Below, piece after piece: positions 17,720 through 26,810 of a stretch of 64,000 nucleotides of DNA. The notes under the pieces are model-generated. The model had not been told where the DNA came from, did not search any database, and saw only the letters and a list, made by a program, of their open reading frames with translations. The translations under genes were made by a program, and so were the position numbers. Within the stretch, counting starts at the first letter, position 1, and every line of letters begins with the position of its first letter. Source of the stretch: JABMNT01 sp048262655 (GTDB lineage Bacteria; Pseudomonadota; Alphaproteobacteria; Rhodospirillales; Casp-alpha2); contig JBLXEY010000008.1 in assembly GCA_048262655.1 (NCBI GenBank), positions 62,001-126,000 on the forward strand, given 5' to 3'.

Positions 17720-18622
17720 TTAAGCTGATGCCCCGCCATTCAATGAGTTTGCTTCCGCCGCAAACAGGCTGATCAGTGTATCCATTACCGCACGAACAGC
17801 GGGCGAACGCCGCATGTCTTCGTGAACCAAAAGATAGAGCGTACTGTAGCACTCGTGGATCGGCGGCATGACACGCTGCAAAACGGGATCGACATCGGCC
17901 GAGAAGCAGGGCAGTACAGCCAGGCCCGCGCCAGCCCTAACGCTATCTTGAAGCACCAGAGCATTGTTGGTCCGAATTGCGGGTAGTTTTTGCCCCAACC
18001 GTTCCCGCATCCAGTTCTGACCCGGAAAATACGTATGGTCATCATCCATACCAATCCAGTCACACATCATGAAACGGCTGTCTCCTGCCGCGTCGGGGCA
18101 CGTCTTGATGTATTCCCTAGCGCCATAGACCGCAGAAGCAAAGCCGCCCAACTTTCGCGAAATCAGGCCGGGCGAATTGGGCAGGCATTCACGGATCTGC
18201 AAATCGGCTTCACGCCTTGATAGATTTGCAGAAAGGTGGGCAACAGAGAATTCCAACTCAACATCAGGCAACTGCTCTCTCAGGACCGGGAGCCGGCTGA
18301 TCAGATATTGTGTTACAAGTTCATAGGCGGAAATTCGAACCGTCCCGCTGACCCGGTCAGCGAAAGAAACTTGCTGGCGGGCTATTGCATCTGCAGCCCG
18401 TTCCATTTGTTCAGCCAATGGCATCAGTTCAAGGCCCGCCGGAGTTGACACGAGGCCGTTTGGCAATCGGTCAAACAATCGGGCAGACAAGACATCCTCC
18501 AGCGATTGCAAGCGGCGACCAACGGTTGGTTGGCTTACCTTCAGGCTTTTGGCTGCCGCTGACAGAGTGCCTTCGCGGGTAATTGCCAAAAACACTTTGA
18601 GGTCGTCCCAATTAAAATCCAT
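17720..18622 (-). CDS. LysR-family transcriptional regulator
   Basis: A 300-residue LysR regulator. The HTH is MDFNWDDLKVFLAITREGTL, continuing SAAAKSLKVSQPTVGRRLQS, at residues about 1-50, followed by the effector domain starting at VSGTVRISAYELV. The WDDLKVFLA start and VGRRLQSLE pattern are typical of the subgroup that controls divergent or distant metabolic genes. It faces the DoxX gene and diverges from the ABC exporter across a 162-bp spacer. Target and effector are not apparent. Confidence 0.9.
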   Translation of the reverse strand: MDFNWDDLKVFLAITREGTLSAAAKSLKVSQPTVGRRLQSLEDVLSARLFDRLPNGLVSTPAGLELMPLAEQMERAADAIARQQVSFADRVSGTVRISAYELVTQYLISRLPVLREQLPDVELEFSVAHLSANLSRREADLQIRECLPNSPGLISRKLGGFASAVYGAREYIKTCPDAAGDSRFMMCDWIGMDDDHTYFPGQNWMRERLGQKLPAIRTNNALVLQDSVRAGAGLAVLPCFSADVDPVLQRVMPPIHECYSTLYLLVHEDMRRSPAVRAVMDTLISLFAAEANSLNGGASA

Positions 18623-18784
18623 ACCCGAATATGTCCGTTTTAAATTCAGATAGCACTAAACATAATTGAATAGTGAATATGCAAAAACTTTGTGTGCGCT
18701 TCAAATTTATTTAACCTAGATTAGGCTCGACATTCAAGTCACGGCGACTTATTGCCCCAGGTTTCATCACAAGGATTAAAGACC

Positions 18785-21700
18785 ATGCATTTTAATTTCA
18801 GGCTTTGGACACTTACTGAAGGGTTTCGGGGACGCATTGCTTGGTCCGTTGTGATGGGCCTTATTTCTTCGTTTATCGGGATCGCGCGCCTTGTCCTGTT
18901 GGGGTGGTTGTTGGGAATGGCAATGTCTGGAGCAGCGCTTGAAGAGCTTATGTTGCCCGGCGCTGCGACCGTGGGTGTCATCCTGTTTTGGGCGTTTTGG
19001 GATTACCAGCGGACCATGAATGCCCATCATACCAGCGTCAAAATTCAACGCGATATCCGTGCCAAGATCTTTGATCATGTGGTCAAGCTCGGGCCGGCGC
19101 GATTTGCCCACTCGCGAACTGGCGATATTACGACCGCTGCCATAGATGGGGTTGAACACCTGGGGACCTATTACGGCAAATACCTTCCGTGTTTCTTTGT
19201 TGCCTTGATGACACCACCGGTCATCTTTGTTTTTGTTGCTTATCTTGATTTAACGGTTGCTTTTGTTCTGGTGGCGGCCGCTTTGTTTACGCTTTTTGCG
19301 CCGGCGCTATTTCATAATTGGGACAGCAAAAACGCCATGGCGCGCTCGATTGCGTTCAAGGATTTTTCTTCATTGTTCCTTGATGCGCTTCAGGGTCTTG
19401 CGACATTAAAGGCTTTTGGGCGCAGTGGGGAATTTGCAGAAATTTTGGGGGCAAAAGCGCGGCGCCTGACGCAAACAACCAAGTGGGTATTGGCAACCAG
19501 TTCTATGACCCGGGGGATAACCGACACAGGCATTGCCATTGGCGCCGCTGGGGCCTTGGCTGTTGGGGCTTTCAAGGTCATCGACGGCACGATGGAACTG
19601 GGCACGCTATTGATCATTCTGATGCTGGGAGTGGAAGTGTTCCGGCCTCTTCGTGATCTCCGCAATGCGCTTCATGATGGGATGCTGTCGCTGTCCTCGT
19701 CCAAACAAATCTTCTCTTTGCTGGACGAAAAACCCCTGGTGGTGGATGCCAAACAACCAACCAGTGCAATAGATTCTCTTGAGCCAACGATCCATTTTGA
19801 CAACGTACGGTTCCAGTATCCCGGCGGGCGCGGGCTCATTCATAAGGCCCTAACGTTTGATATCAAGTCCGGTGAACGGGTGGCTATCGTCGGGCCAAGC
19901 GGGTGCGGCAAGTCTTCGATTGTTCGGTTGCTGTCGCGGTTCTATGACCCGGATAGGGGGACCATTTCCATTGGTGGTCATGATTTAACGGCTATGCCAT
20001 TCGAGACCATTCGCAGGCAACTGGCCATTGTCAGTCAAGATACCCATTTGTTCCACGGGAATGTTACAGAAAACCTCTTGTTTGGTGCACCCAATGCGAC
20101 GCCAGAGGAGATCAAGGCTGCTGCCGTTGCGGCCAATGCACATAGCTTTATCATGCAATTGCCGATGGGCTACGAGACGGTTGTTGGAGAGCGTGGTATC
20201 CGGCTGTCTGGCGGACAGCGCCAGCGTATCGCCATTGCCCGGGCACTTCTTCGTAATGCACCAATCCTGGTTCTGGATGAGGCCTTGTCGTCTGTCGATG
20301 CGGAAAATGAAGCGATCATTCAAGAAGCGCTGGATCGATTGATGGTCGGTCGGACAACGCTCATTCTGGCGCATAGGTTGTCCAGTGTCATCGGTGCCGA
20401 TCGCATTCTGGTGTTAAAAGAAGGCGAGATCGCCGAGCAGGGGACCCATCAGGAATTAATGGAAACCGCCGGAACTTATTACGCCCTGATGTCCCAACAG
20501 GTTGAAGATCGGAACAGTTCGGATGTCGTGAAGGCTCCCACGTCATCTCCAATCAGCGACACCATAACGGCCCCCACAACTTCGGAGAACAAGACGAGCG
20601 AGCGACTGGATTCTGTTCTACGGGCCGATGGTTTGGGCTGGATGGAGACGATTGCGGAGCTTATGACCTACGTCATGCCGTGGAAGGGGCGCTTGGCCCT
20701 GACGTTTGGTCTTGGTGTCAGTCGGGTATGTGCGTTTATCGGCGTGAGTGTGCTCTCGGCCCTTGCGATTGCCGCGATCAAACATGATGAGCCGTTTATG
20801 GATTTCCTATATGTGCTGGCCGTGTTGGCACCGACAGCGGGGATTTTGCATTGGCTGGAATCCTGGGTTGCACATGATATGGCGTTCAATCTGCTTGCTG
20901 ATATGCGGATCAAGCTTTTTAAGAAATTAAGCCAGTTAGCACCCGCCTTTTTAACGCGCCATCGCAGTGGTGATATTGTCAGTCTGGCGACGCAGGACGT
21001 AGATATGGTGGAGTACTTTTTTGCCCATACGGTTGCACCGGCTTTCGTTGCTGTTTTGGTCCCGGCGTCCGTTCTGGCGGTGCTCTATTCCTTTCACTGG
21101 CTACTCGCCGTCGCACTTGTTCCAACATTGGTTTGTGTCGCACTGACCCCCGTCTTTTTCCGAAGCCGGATTGATCGGATCGGTGCCGAAGTTCGCGAAG
21201 CCTTTGGCTTGATGTCATCTCATACGGTGGAAACCGTGCAAGGGTTAACTGAAGTCCTGAATTTCGAAGCGGGTGCTGCACGGCGCGATGCCTATTTAAA
21301 AATGGTGGATTGGTTTCAGGACACGCGACAACCCTTCATTAGTGGCAATACATTCCGGAAAGTTTTCGTCGATGTGATAACCGGTCTTGGAGTTCTCTGT
21401 GTGATTTTGACAGGAACCTATCTGGTTAATGAAGGGCTTGTCGACAGCGCTTATGTGCCGTTACTGGCGTTGATATCTATGGCTGCGTTCTTACCGGTTT
21501 CCGAAATTGCTGATGTGGGTCGGGAGCTTGCGAACACGTTAGGATCAACTCAGCGCCTTAAAGCCGTTTATGATGAAGAAGTTGTCATTACGGATGGGCC
21601 GCAGGAAATTGAAAAGCCTGAACCGGGTGTGGAAAATGACGGTGTCGGAATCGCTTTCGATAATGTGACGTTTGCCTACCCGCAAACAAAAGAGCCAGCG

Positions 21701-22393
21701 CTTAACGGAGTTTCCTTTGATGTTGCACCGGGCAAAACTGTTGCCCTGGTGGGGCCATCTGGTGCCGGCAAAAGTACCATTGCGCAATTATTGATGCGGT
21801 TTTGGGACCCGCAATCCGGTCGGGTTACCCTGCAAGATGTTGATCTTCGTCAGTACAAACTCAATCACTTGCGGGTGACAACCGCTTTGGTGCAACAAGA
21901 CACGTACCTTTTTAACGATACTTTGTTGGGGAACCTACTGATCGCCAACCCTTCCGCAACACAAGAGCAGGTTGACATCGCCCTTGCCCAAGCGTCTTTG
22001 ACGGAGTTTGTCGACGGATTACCTGACGGGTTGCAAACCTACGTCGGAGAACGGGGCTTCAGCCTTTCCGGCGGACAGCGCCAGCGGGTCGCCATTGCCC
22101 GAGCGTTTTTGAAAGATGCCCCGATCCTGCTTCTTGATGAGGCGACCTCTCATTTGGATTCCATCAGCGAACGGACAGTCCATGACGCCTTGACCAGGTT
22201 GATGAAAAACCGCACGACCTTGATTATCGCCCACAGACTGTCAACGATCAGGAATGCCGATCTTATCGTGGTTCTTGATCAGGGTCGCGTTGCCGAAACC
22301 GGCACGCATCAGGAACTGTTATCAAAACAAGGATTATATGCCGATCTTGTTGCCCATCAAATGTCTGCGGGTGCGAAGACCGTGGCGGCATAG
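18785..22393 (+). CDS. Fused double ABC exporter (two membrane domains, two ATPases), CydDC-like
   Basis: A 1202-residue single chain carrying two complete half-transporters. Half one: membrane helices to about residue 310, Walker A VGPSGCGKSS near residue 371, signature LSGGQRQR and Walker B ILVLDEALSSVD. Half two: helices from about residue 640, Walker A VGPSGAGKST near 990, signature LSGGQRQR and ILLLDEATSHLD. Both ATP sites look intact. The layout resembles CydD-CydC, which export thiols for cytochrome assembly, but as one polypeptide; no cydAB lies nearby and the substrate is unknown. The start at 18785 is chosen because AAGGATT lies 8 bases upstream. Confidence 0.88.
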   Translation: MHFNFRLWTLTEGFRGRIAWSVVMGLISSFIGIARLVLLGWLLGMAMSGAALEELMLPGAATVGVILFWAFWDYQRTMNAHHTSVKIQRDIRAKIFDHVVKLGPARFAHSRTGDITTAAIDGVEHLGTYYGKYLPCFFVALMTPPVIFVFVAYLDLTVAFVLVAAALFTLFAPALFHNWDSKNAMARSIAFKDFSSLFLDALQGLATLKAFGRSGEFAEILGAKARRLTQTTKWVLATSSMTRGITDTGIAIGAAGALAVGAFKVIDGTMELGTLLIILMLGVEVFRPLRDLRNALHDGMLSLSSSKQIFSLLDEKPLVVDAKQPTSAIDSLEPTIHFDNVRFQYPGGRGLIHKALTFDIKSGERVAIVGPSGCGKSSIVRLLSRFYDPDRGTISIGGHDLTAMPFETIRRQLAIVSQDTHLFHGNVTENLLFGAPNATPEEIKAAAVAANAHSFIMQLPMGYETVVGERGIRLSGGQRQRIAIARALLRNAPILVLDEALSSVDAENEAIIQEALDRLMVGRTTLILAHRLSSVIGADRILVLKEGEIAEQGTHQELMETAGTYYALMSQQVEDRNSSDVVKAPTSSPISDTITAPTTSENKTSERLDSVLRADGLGWMETIAELMTYVMPWKGRLALTFGLGVSRVCAFIGVSVLSALAIAAIKHDEPFMDFLYVLAVLAPTAGILHWLESWVAHDMAFNLLADMRIKLFKKLSQLAPAFLTRHRSGDIVSLATQDVDMVEYFFAHTVAPAFVAVLVPASVLAVLYSFHWLLAVALVPTLVCVALTPVFFRSRIDRIGAEVREAFGLMSSHTVETVQGLTEVLNFEAGAARRDAYLKMVDWFQDTRQPFISGNTFRKVFVDVITGLGVLCVILTGTYLVNEGLVDSAYVPLLALISMAAFLPVSEIADVGRELANTLGSTQRLKAVYDEEVVITDGPQEIEKPEPGVENDGVGIAFDNVTFAYPQTKEPALNGVSFDVAPGKTVALVGPSGAGKSTIAQLLMRFWDPQSGRVTLQDVDLRQYKLNHLRVTTALVQQDTYLFNDTLLGNLLIANPSATQEQVDIALAQASLTEFVDGLPDGLQTYVGERGFSLSGGQRQRVAIARAFLKDAPILLLDEATSHLDSISERTVHDALTRLMKNRTTLIIAHRLSTIRNADLIVVLDQGRVAETGTHQELLSKQGLYADLVAHQMSAGAKTVAA

Positions 22394-22543
22394 TCTGGTG
22401 CCGCCCAAGAGTTCGGATCTTGAAGGGAGCCGGGCATAAAGAGATGCGAGGCGGGGCTCTTTTGTCACCAATGTCGCGCATCTTGTATCTACCCAGTCGC
22501 CAACGGTAGTATCGCCCCGGTACCAACATGAAGGCCGTCGCAT

Positions 22544-23080
22544 ATGTTCTCTGCTTCCAGCGAAGTCGACAAAAAGTTTTACCAGAAAGGTGAACTGATC
22601 TTTGAAGAGGGACAGCCCGGTGACTGCGCGTGTATTGTTGAAACCGGCTCTGTCGAGGTTTTCAAAATCGTTGAAGGTGAAACGGTTCGACTGGCAACCA
22701 TGGGAGAAGGCGAGCTTTTTGGCGAAATGGCGGTGATTGACGGCTCGCCGCGCATGGCCAACGCGCGGGCGGCTGAGGATAGTGTAATCATTTCGCTGCC
22801 GCAAAAGCTCTTTGATACCAAGCTGCAAAAATACGATCCGGCTATGCGCTCGATGATCCAGATTTTACTCGAAAATTTGCGAAATGTGCATAAGGTCTAT
22901 ATGCAGCGGCCCCGAAGTATTGACGATTATCTTGATGCATTGACATTCCATACAAACGGGTTCGAAAGTTATCTCAAAAAACTGCCAAAAGAAGCAGCGA
23001 CAACAAATGGATTAACAGAATTGCAGGAAATTCATGCGTCAATTGATCAATTGCGTAAGCAATTTGCGGATCATCGCTAG
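22544..23080 (+). CDS. Cyclic-nucleotide-binding domain protein
   Basis: A 178-residue protein with a single cNMP-binding domain (residues about 5-120) and no DNA-binding or enzyme domain. The phosphate-binding cassette FGEMAVIDGSPRMANARA has the Glu and Arg that contact the ribose and phosphate; the residue after RxA is Asn where Ser or Thr favours cAMP. The C-terminal 60 residues (from RSIDDYLDAL) form helices and a short coiled coil (LTELQEIHASIDQLRKQF). It ends 18 bp before a class III cyclase-like gene, so the two make a two-gene unit that looks like a receptor with its sender. Confidence 0.88.
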   Translation: MFSASSEVDKKFYQKGELIFEEGQPGDCACIVETGSVEVFKIVEGETVRLATMGEGELFGEMAVIDGSPRMANARAAEDSVIISLPQKLFDTKLQKYDPAMRSMIQILLENLRNVHKVYMQRPRSIDDYLDALTFHTNGFESYLKKLPKEAATTNGLTELQEIHASIDQLRKQFADHR

Positions 23081-23098
23081 GAAGCAAAGGCTTCAGAA

Positions 23099-24319
23099 TT
23101 GAGACTGGGAAAGCGAGCACGTGGAGAGGGGGACACTTGGGATTTTGATAACCTGAGTGAAATTCAGCGCCCTTGGGTCGAATTTTTGGAGAAGGAATTG
23201 CACCAGCTATGGGGGCTGGGTCGTAATTTGCTGCTTGTTTGGACGCCGGGTGACAAATCGATCGAAGTGCTCGTCATCCCCCATTATACGATCAGCGAAC
23301 ATGCGCAGCGGGCGGGTGAAGAAGCCAATCGCGTTAAAGAATCGGCTCTCGGGTTGCGCCCGACCAGTTTTCTGGAAGATGTCATCGCCAATCCAAAACA
23401 TGTTACGCGCGACGGGCTTACCCATCTTGCCAAACTGATGGACAGTCCTATTTCAAAAATCGAATTACCGTTTCAACCGGGCAGGGATCTACCGTACTCG
23501 GTGATCGAAACGGTTATAAAGCGCTACAGTATCGCCTATATTGACGACCGCGCCGTGGCCCTGTTTGATATTGTCGGGTTTTCGCTTTTATCGCCTTTGG
23601 AACAGGTGACGCAGCTGAACAGTTTATCGTTCTCGGTAAATTCCGCCTATCAAAAAATGCTCGATAACGACATCGAGATAAATTTTGCCCGTACGACGAC
23701 GGGTGACGGGTTCTATATCTGGAACCGGGATCGAAGTGGGCAGGCCAACGTAAATTTATATCATTTTACCCATTTGATACTGGCGGATAACGCGATTGCG
23801 CGAAGCAAGGCGACGGGGCGCACAACGCCGCTGCTGCGGGCGTGTTTCCATATTGGCGGACACTACGAATTTTACCAGTCCGAAGGGTTGAGCCCGACGG
23901 TTTACAGCTTCATCGTCGGTGATGTGACGATCGAATTGGCACGCATGATTGACCGTGCTTTACCTGGACAGGTGCTGGTTGGCGATTTCGTTGCTCATAT
24001 GCCCGACCGGATGACCGGCACAATAACGCCGACGACAACAGCCCAGTTTATAGAACGAACCCAGGATACCCTCTCCAGCTTAAAAGGCCTTGTCCTTTCC
24101 GGTGATCATATTGAACAGATCCGCTGCTACCTGACCGGCGAAAAACGCGAAGGGGAGTTCGCCATTCAAAAGTATCTGATTGCGGATAAACACGGGTTTA
24201 CACGCAATGTTTACAACGCAAAAATAAACATCTATCGCGCCGGGTCAGAGCCAATTTTCCTGGGTTTGCAAGCCAGCGAGCTTGATGATTTCAAGATTGA
24301 AGGTACGGCGTATGATTGA
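23099..24319 (+). CDS. Class III nucleotidyl cyclase-like protein, probably degenerate
   Basis: A 406-residue protein. Residues about 1-145 form an unknown N-terminal domain. From about 150 the class III cyclase fold is visible: AVALFDIVGFSLL with metal-site Asp157, then TTTGDGFYIW with Asp203, then a substrate-side strand ending VGDVTIELARMID. The substrate-selecting Lys that usually precedes GDG is Thr, and the catalytic Asn of the VNxAAR-type motif is Ile, although its Arg remains. Both metal Asp residues are kept but catalysis is doubtful. The start is TTG at 23099, with AAAGG upstream. It is probably cotranscribed with the cNMP-binding gene. Confidence 0.8.
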   Translation: MRLGKRARGEGDTWDFDNLSEIQRPWVEFLEKELHQLWGLGRNLLLVWTPGDKSIEVLVIPHYTISEHAQRAGEEANRVKESALGLRPTSFLEDVIANPKHVTRDGLTHLAKLMDSPISKIELPFQPGRDLPYSVIETVIKRYSIAYIDDRAVALFDIVGFSLLSPLEQVTQLNSLSFSVNSAYQKMLDNDIEINFARTTTGDGFYIWNRDRSGQANVNLYHFTHLILADNAIARSKATGRTTPLLRACFHIGGHYEFYQSEGLSPTVYSFIVGDVTIELARMIDRALPGQVLVGDFVAHMPDRMTGTITPTTTAQFIERTQDTLSSLKGLVLSGDHIEQIRCYLTGEKREGEFAIQKYLIADKHGFTRNVYNAKINIYRAGSEPIFLGLQASELDDFKIEGTAYD

Positions 24320-24418
24320 TCAGCGCGCCTAACGTAAAGCCCCGCGAATAAGGCTGGTACAAAGTAAATTGCGAGATATGATTTAAAGAAACACATCTTT
24401 CGATTAACAGGAGCCGCT

Positions 24419-24817
24419 ATGTCAGATCCGATCTTTCACAATTTTTCGACAGCCCCAACACACGTCGCGCCGTTCAGTCATGCCGTTGAAAGCGATGGCT
24501 GGATTCAGCTCACGGGGCAAATGCCAACGGACCCTGATGATGATGCCGCGCCTTTGCCAGAGGGCGTAGAAGCTCAGACCCGCCGGGTTATGGACAATTT
24601 AATCATCGTACTTGAAGGGCTGGGGCTGGGGCTCGAGCACGTGCTGTCGTGCCGCGTTTTCATTACGGAATTCAAGCGCGATTACGAGGTGATGAATGAC
24701 ACCTACAAGTCCTATTTCCCCAAAGATCGCTTGCCCGCCCGGACCTGTATCGGGGTGACCGGTCTGGCGCGTGATGCATTGGTCGAGATTGATATGGTCG
24801 CGAAGCGTCCGTCTTAA
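24419..24817 (+). CDS. RidA-family (YjgF/YER057c) protein
   Basis: A 132-residue RidA-family protein; members hydrolyse reactive enamine or imine intermediates or have other roles. The family Arg (PARTCIGVTGLARDALVEID) and the C-terminal MVAKR are present. The TGQMPTDPDDDA segment near residue 35 fits the domain. GGAG lies just upstream of the ATG at 24419. It precedes an iron alcohol dehydrogenase by 37 bp, which suggests a shared transcript. Confidence 0.92.
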   Translation: MSDPIFHNFSTAPTHVAPFSHAVESDGWIQLTGQMPTDPDDDAAPLPEGVEAQTRRVMDNLIIVLEGLGLGLEHVLSCRVFITEFKRDYEVMNDTYKSYFPKDRLPARTCIGVTGLARDALVEIDMVAKRPS

Positions 24818-24854
24818 AATTACAACCGAAAAATACTTCTGGGAGGCCACTAAG

Positions 24855-25985
24855 ATGGCGACAATTACGTATCCGACGTTAATGGAAATTGATTTTGGAG
24901 CAATCAAAGTGCTGGGGGATGCGCTGAAACGAAACGGCATTTCTAGGCCTTTAATCTGCACGGACAAAGGCGTCGTCGCCTGCGGGATCTATGACAAGGT
25001 GCGTGGCGTTTTGCCAAACGAAGTGACACCTACTGTTTTTGATGGCACACCCGGTAATCCGACAGAAGCCGCTGTCCGCGAAGCCCTGGTGCTTTACCGG
25101 GAAAACGATTGCGATGGCATCGTTGCTATCGGTGGTGGCTCCTCAATCGATCTTGGCAAAGCGGTTGCCCTTACCGCCAGTCACGACGGGCCGATTAATG
25201 ATTGGTCGGCTGTCAACAAAGGCAAAGACCGCATCGGGATCGCCCCACCGATCATCGCCATGCCGACCACCGCCGGGACCGGCAGTGAAGTCGGCGGCGG
25301 CTCGGTGATTATTACGGACGAAGGCAAAAAAGTTGTGATCGTCAGCCCAAACCTGATCCCGAAAATGGCGATCTGTGACCCGGAATTGACACTCAGCCTG
25401 CCCAAACATTTGACGGCGGCTACGGGTATGGATGCCATGGCCCATTGCATCGAGGCTTATCTGACGCCTGTCATCAACCCGCCCGCAGCCGCAATCGGCC
25501 TGGATGGTCTGGAGCGGGTTGTGAAATACCTCAAACGCGCCGTCGATGATGGCAATGACCGTGATGCCCGCTGGAACATGATGATGGCCGCCAGCGAAGG
25601 TGCAATGGCCTTTGCCAAGGGACTAGGCGCCGTCCATTCCATGAGCCACGCGATTGGAGCGAATGAAGACCTGCGCTTGCACCACGGCACCCTGAACGCT
25701 GTCGTCCTGCCAACCGTTCTGCGCTTCAATGCCGATCACGTAGGCGATAAATACACGCAACTCCGCCGCGCCATGGGCTTGGCTGAAAACGCCGATATCG
25801 CCGAATGGATTGAAGAATATAATGCTTCCATCGACCTGCCCGCCAACCTCGGAGCCATGGGCGTCACGGATGCCATGATCCCCGATTTGGCCCAACACTG
25901 CATGACCGACGCCTGCCACTTCTCCAACCCGAAACGACCAACGGTTGAAGAATATGAAGTGATGTTTGGGGAGGCGATGGGGTAG
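24855..25985 (+). CDS. Iron-containing alcohol dehydrogenase
   Basis: A 376-residue group III alcohol dehydrogenase. The NAD motif GGGSSIDLGKAVAL is at about residues 92-105, and the iron-binding histidines lie in CIEAY, HSMSHAIGA and LHHGTLNAV. Members reduce or oxidise short alcohols, lactaldehyde, 4-hydroxybutyrate or methanol; the substrate cannot be read here. The start at 24855 has GGGAGG at 8 bases. It is probably cotranscribed with the RidA gene and ends 11 bp before the converging DUF2277 gene. Confidence 0.93.
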   Translation: MATITYPTLMEIDFGAIKVLGDALKRNGISRPLICTDKGVVACGIYDKVRGVLPNEVTPTVFDGTPGNPTEAAVREALVLYRENDCDGIVAIGGGSSIDLGKAVALTASHDGPINDWSAVNKGKDRIGIAPPIIAMPTTAGTGSEVGGGSVIITDEGKKVVIVSPNLIPKMAICDPELTLSLPKHLTAATGMDAMAHCIEAYLTPVINPPAAAIGLDGLERVVKYLKRAVDDGNDRDARWNMMMAASEGAMAFAKGLGAVHSMSHAIGANEDLRLHHGTLNAVVLPTVLRFNADHVGDKYTQLRRAMGLAENADIAEWIEEYNASIDLPANLGAMGVTDAMIPDLAQHCMTDACHFSNPKRPTVEEYEVMFGEAMG

Positions 25986-25996
25986 ATGCGGGCCCG

Positions 25997-26284
25997 TTAT
26001 TCAGTCAGTGCCGTTTGAGCTGCAAATCGTTGTCTGGATTTCTCCCGTGCGATTGCCGCAACTTGCTCTCGGTTCTTGGGCGTGCTGTGGGTTTCCAGTG
26101 ACGCGATCAGAGTGCGGGCGGCGGCGGTAACATCCTCGATGGCTTGCTCAAATGCGGCTTCATTCGCTTTCGATGGTTTAGTGAAGCCGCTGAGCTTGCG
26201 CACGAACTGGACGGCGGAGGCGCGGATTTCATCTTCGGTGGCGGGTGGCTCGAAGTTGAATAAGGTTTTAATGTTACGGCACAT
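25997..26284 (-). CDS. DUF2277 family protein
   Basis: A 95-residue protein of the DUF2277 family, unknown function. It starts MCRNIKTLFNFEPPATEDEI and continues RASAVQFVRKLSGF, the family signature, and ends in a charged helix. It is common in alphaproteobacteria. The gene is a short monocistronic unit converging on the alcohol dehydrogenase. Confidence 0.85.
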   Translation of the reverse strand: MCRNIKTLFNFEPPATEDEIRASAVQFVRKLSGFTKPSKANEAAFEQAIEDVTAAARTLIASLETHSTPKNREQVAAIAREKSRQRFAAQTALTE

Positions 26285-26660
26285 GGCGGCGTTCTCCCGG
26301 ACGATTGTGAAGGCTCAGGTTAAATGCGAACGAACGTCCGGTTCAAGGGTGTCCTCTTAGACTCTATCGAAAATAATTCTAAAGCTTCGGCATGGGAAGT
26401 CGTCTCGAACGGGTCGCGTAATGTAACTGGCGGTGCGTCACAAAGGGCAACGGCTGCGCTATGGCGGCAATAGAGGGTGTAAATCTCAACAAGAATCTGT
26501 GGTGGGGGTTCATTATTGCCGAATTTTTTGTCGAACTCTTCTTGTCAGCCAGATTTTCATCCCCACGTATTCAAATATTTGGATTAACATACAGGCAAAG
26601 ACCTAACGTCAGGCAAAAGTGGAATGCGGATTTGCAGGACGCGGTCGGGGAGGATTTAAA
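26285..26660. other. Region with no convincing gene
   Basis: This 376-bp stretch separates DUF2277 from the tiny membrane ORF. A 67-codon frame at 26461-26664 begins MAAIEGVNLNKNLWWGFIIA and its TGA overlaps the next ATG, but its second half is not protein-like and it has no clear ribosome binding site. I cannot call it. I see no RNA gene or repeat here. Confidence 0.4.
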
Positions 26661-26780
26661 ATGAACCAAAATGAACCCATCGCAATTAAAAGTATGATGT
26701 ATGCAGGGGGTTGGTGCGTTGTTGCCGCGCTTGCTCTGGTTGCCGTTGTTTGGGGCTTGCTCGGTATTTTCGTTATCTAG
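26661..26780 (+). CDS. Small single-helix membrane protein (39 aa)
   Basis: MNQNEPIAIKSMMYAGGWCV starts this 39-residue ORF and a 20-residue hydrophobic helix follows (ALALVAVVWGLLGIF), so it should be a single-pass membrane protein. GGGGAGG lies 7 bases before the ATG, an excellent ribosome binding site, which is the main reason to call it. It ends 30 bp before the 3' end of the converging MFS gene. No homolog is known to me. Confidence 0.55.
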   Translation: MNQNEPIAIKSMMYAGGWCVVAALALVAVVWGLLGIFVI

Positions 26781-26810
26781 GCAAAAGCCCGTTTTAGGCA
26801 AGCCGGTGCA

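Noticed and set aside
19900..22150. Direct repeat between two parts of the ABC exporter
   Set aside because: The similarity is the two ATPase domains with the shared LSGGQRQR region, expected for a fused double exporter.
26461..26664. 67-codon ORF before the tiny membrane gene
   Set aside because: The first 25 residues look membrane-like, but the remainder is atypical and there is no convincing start signal.
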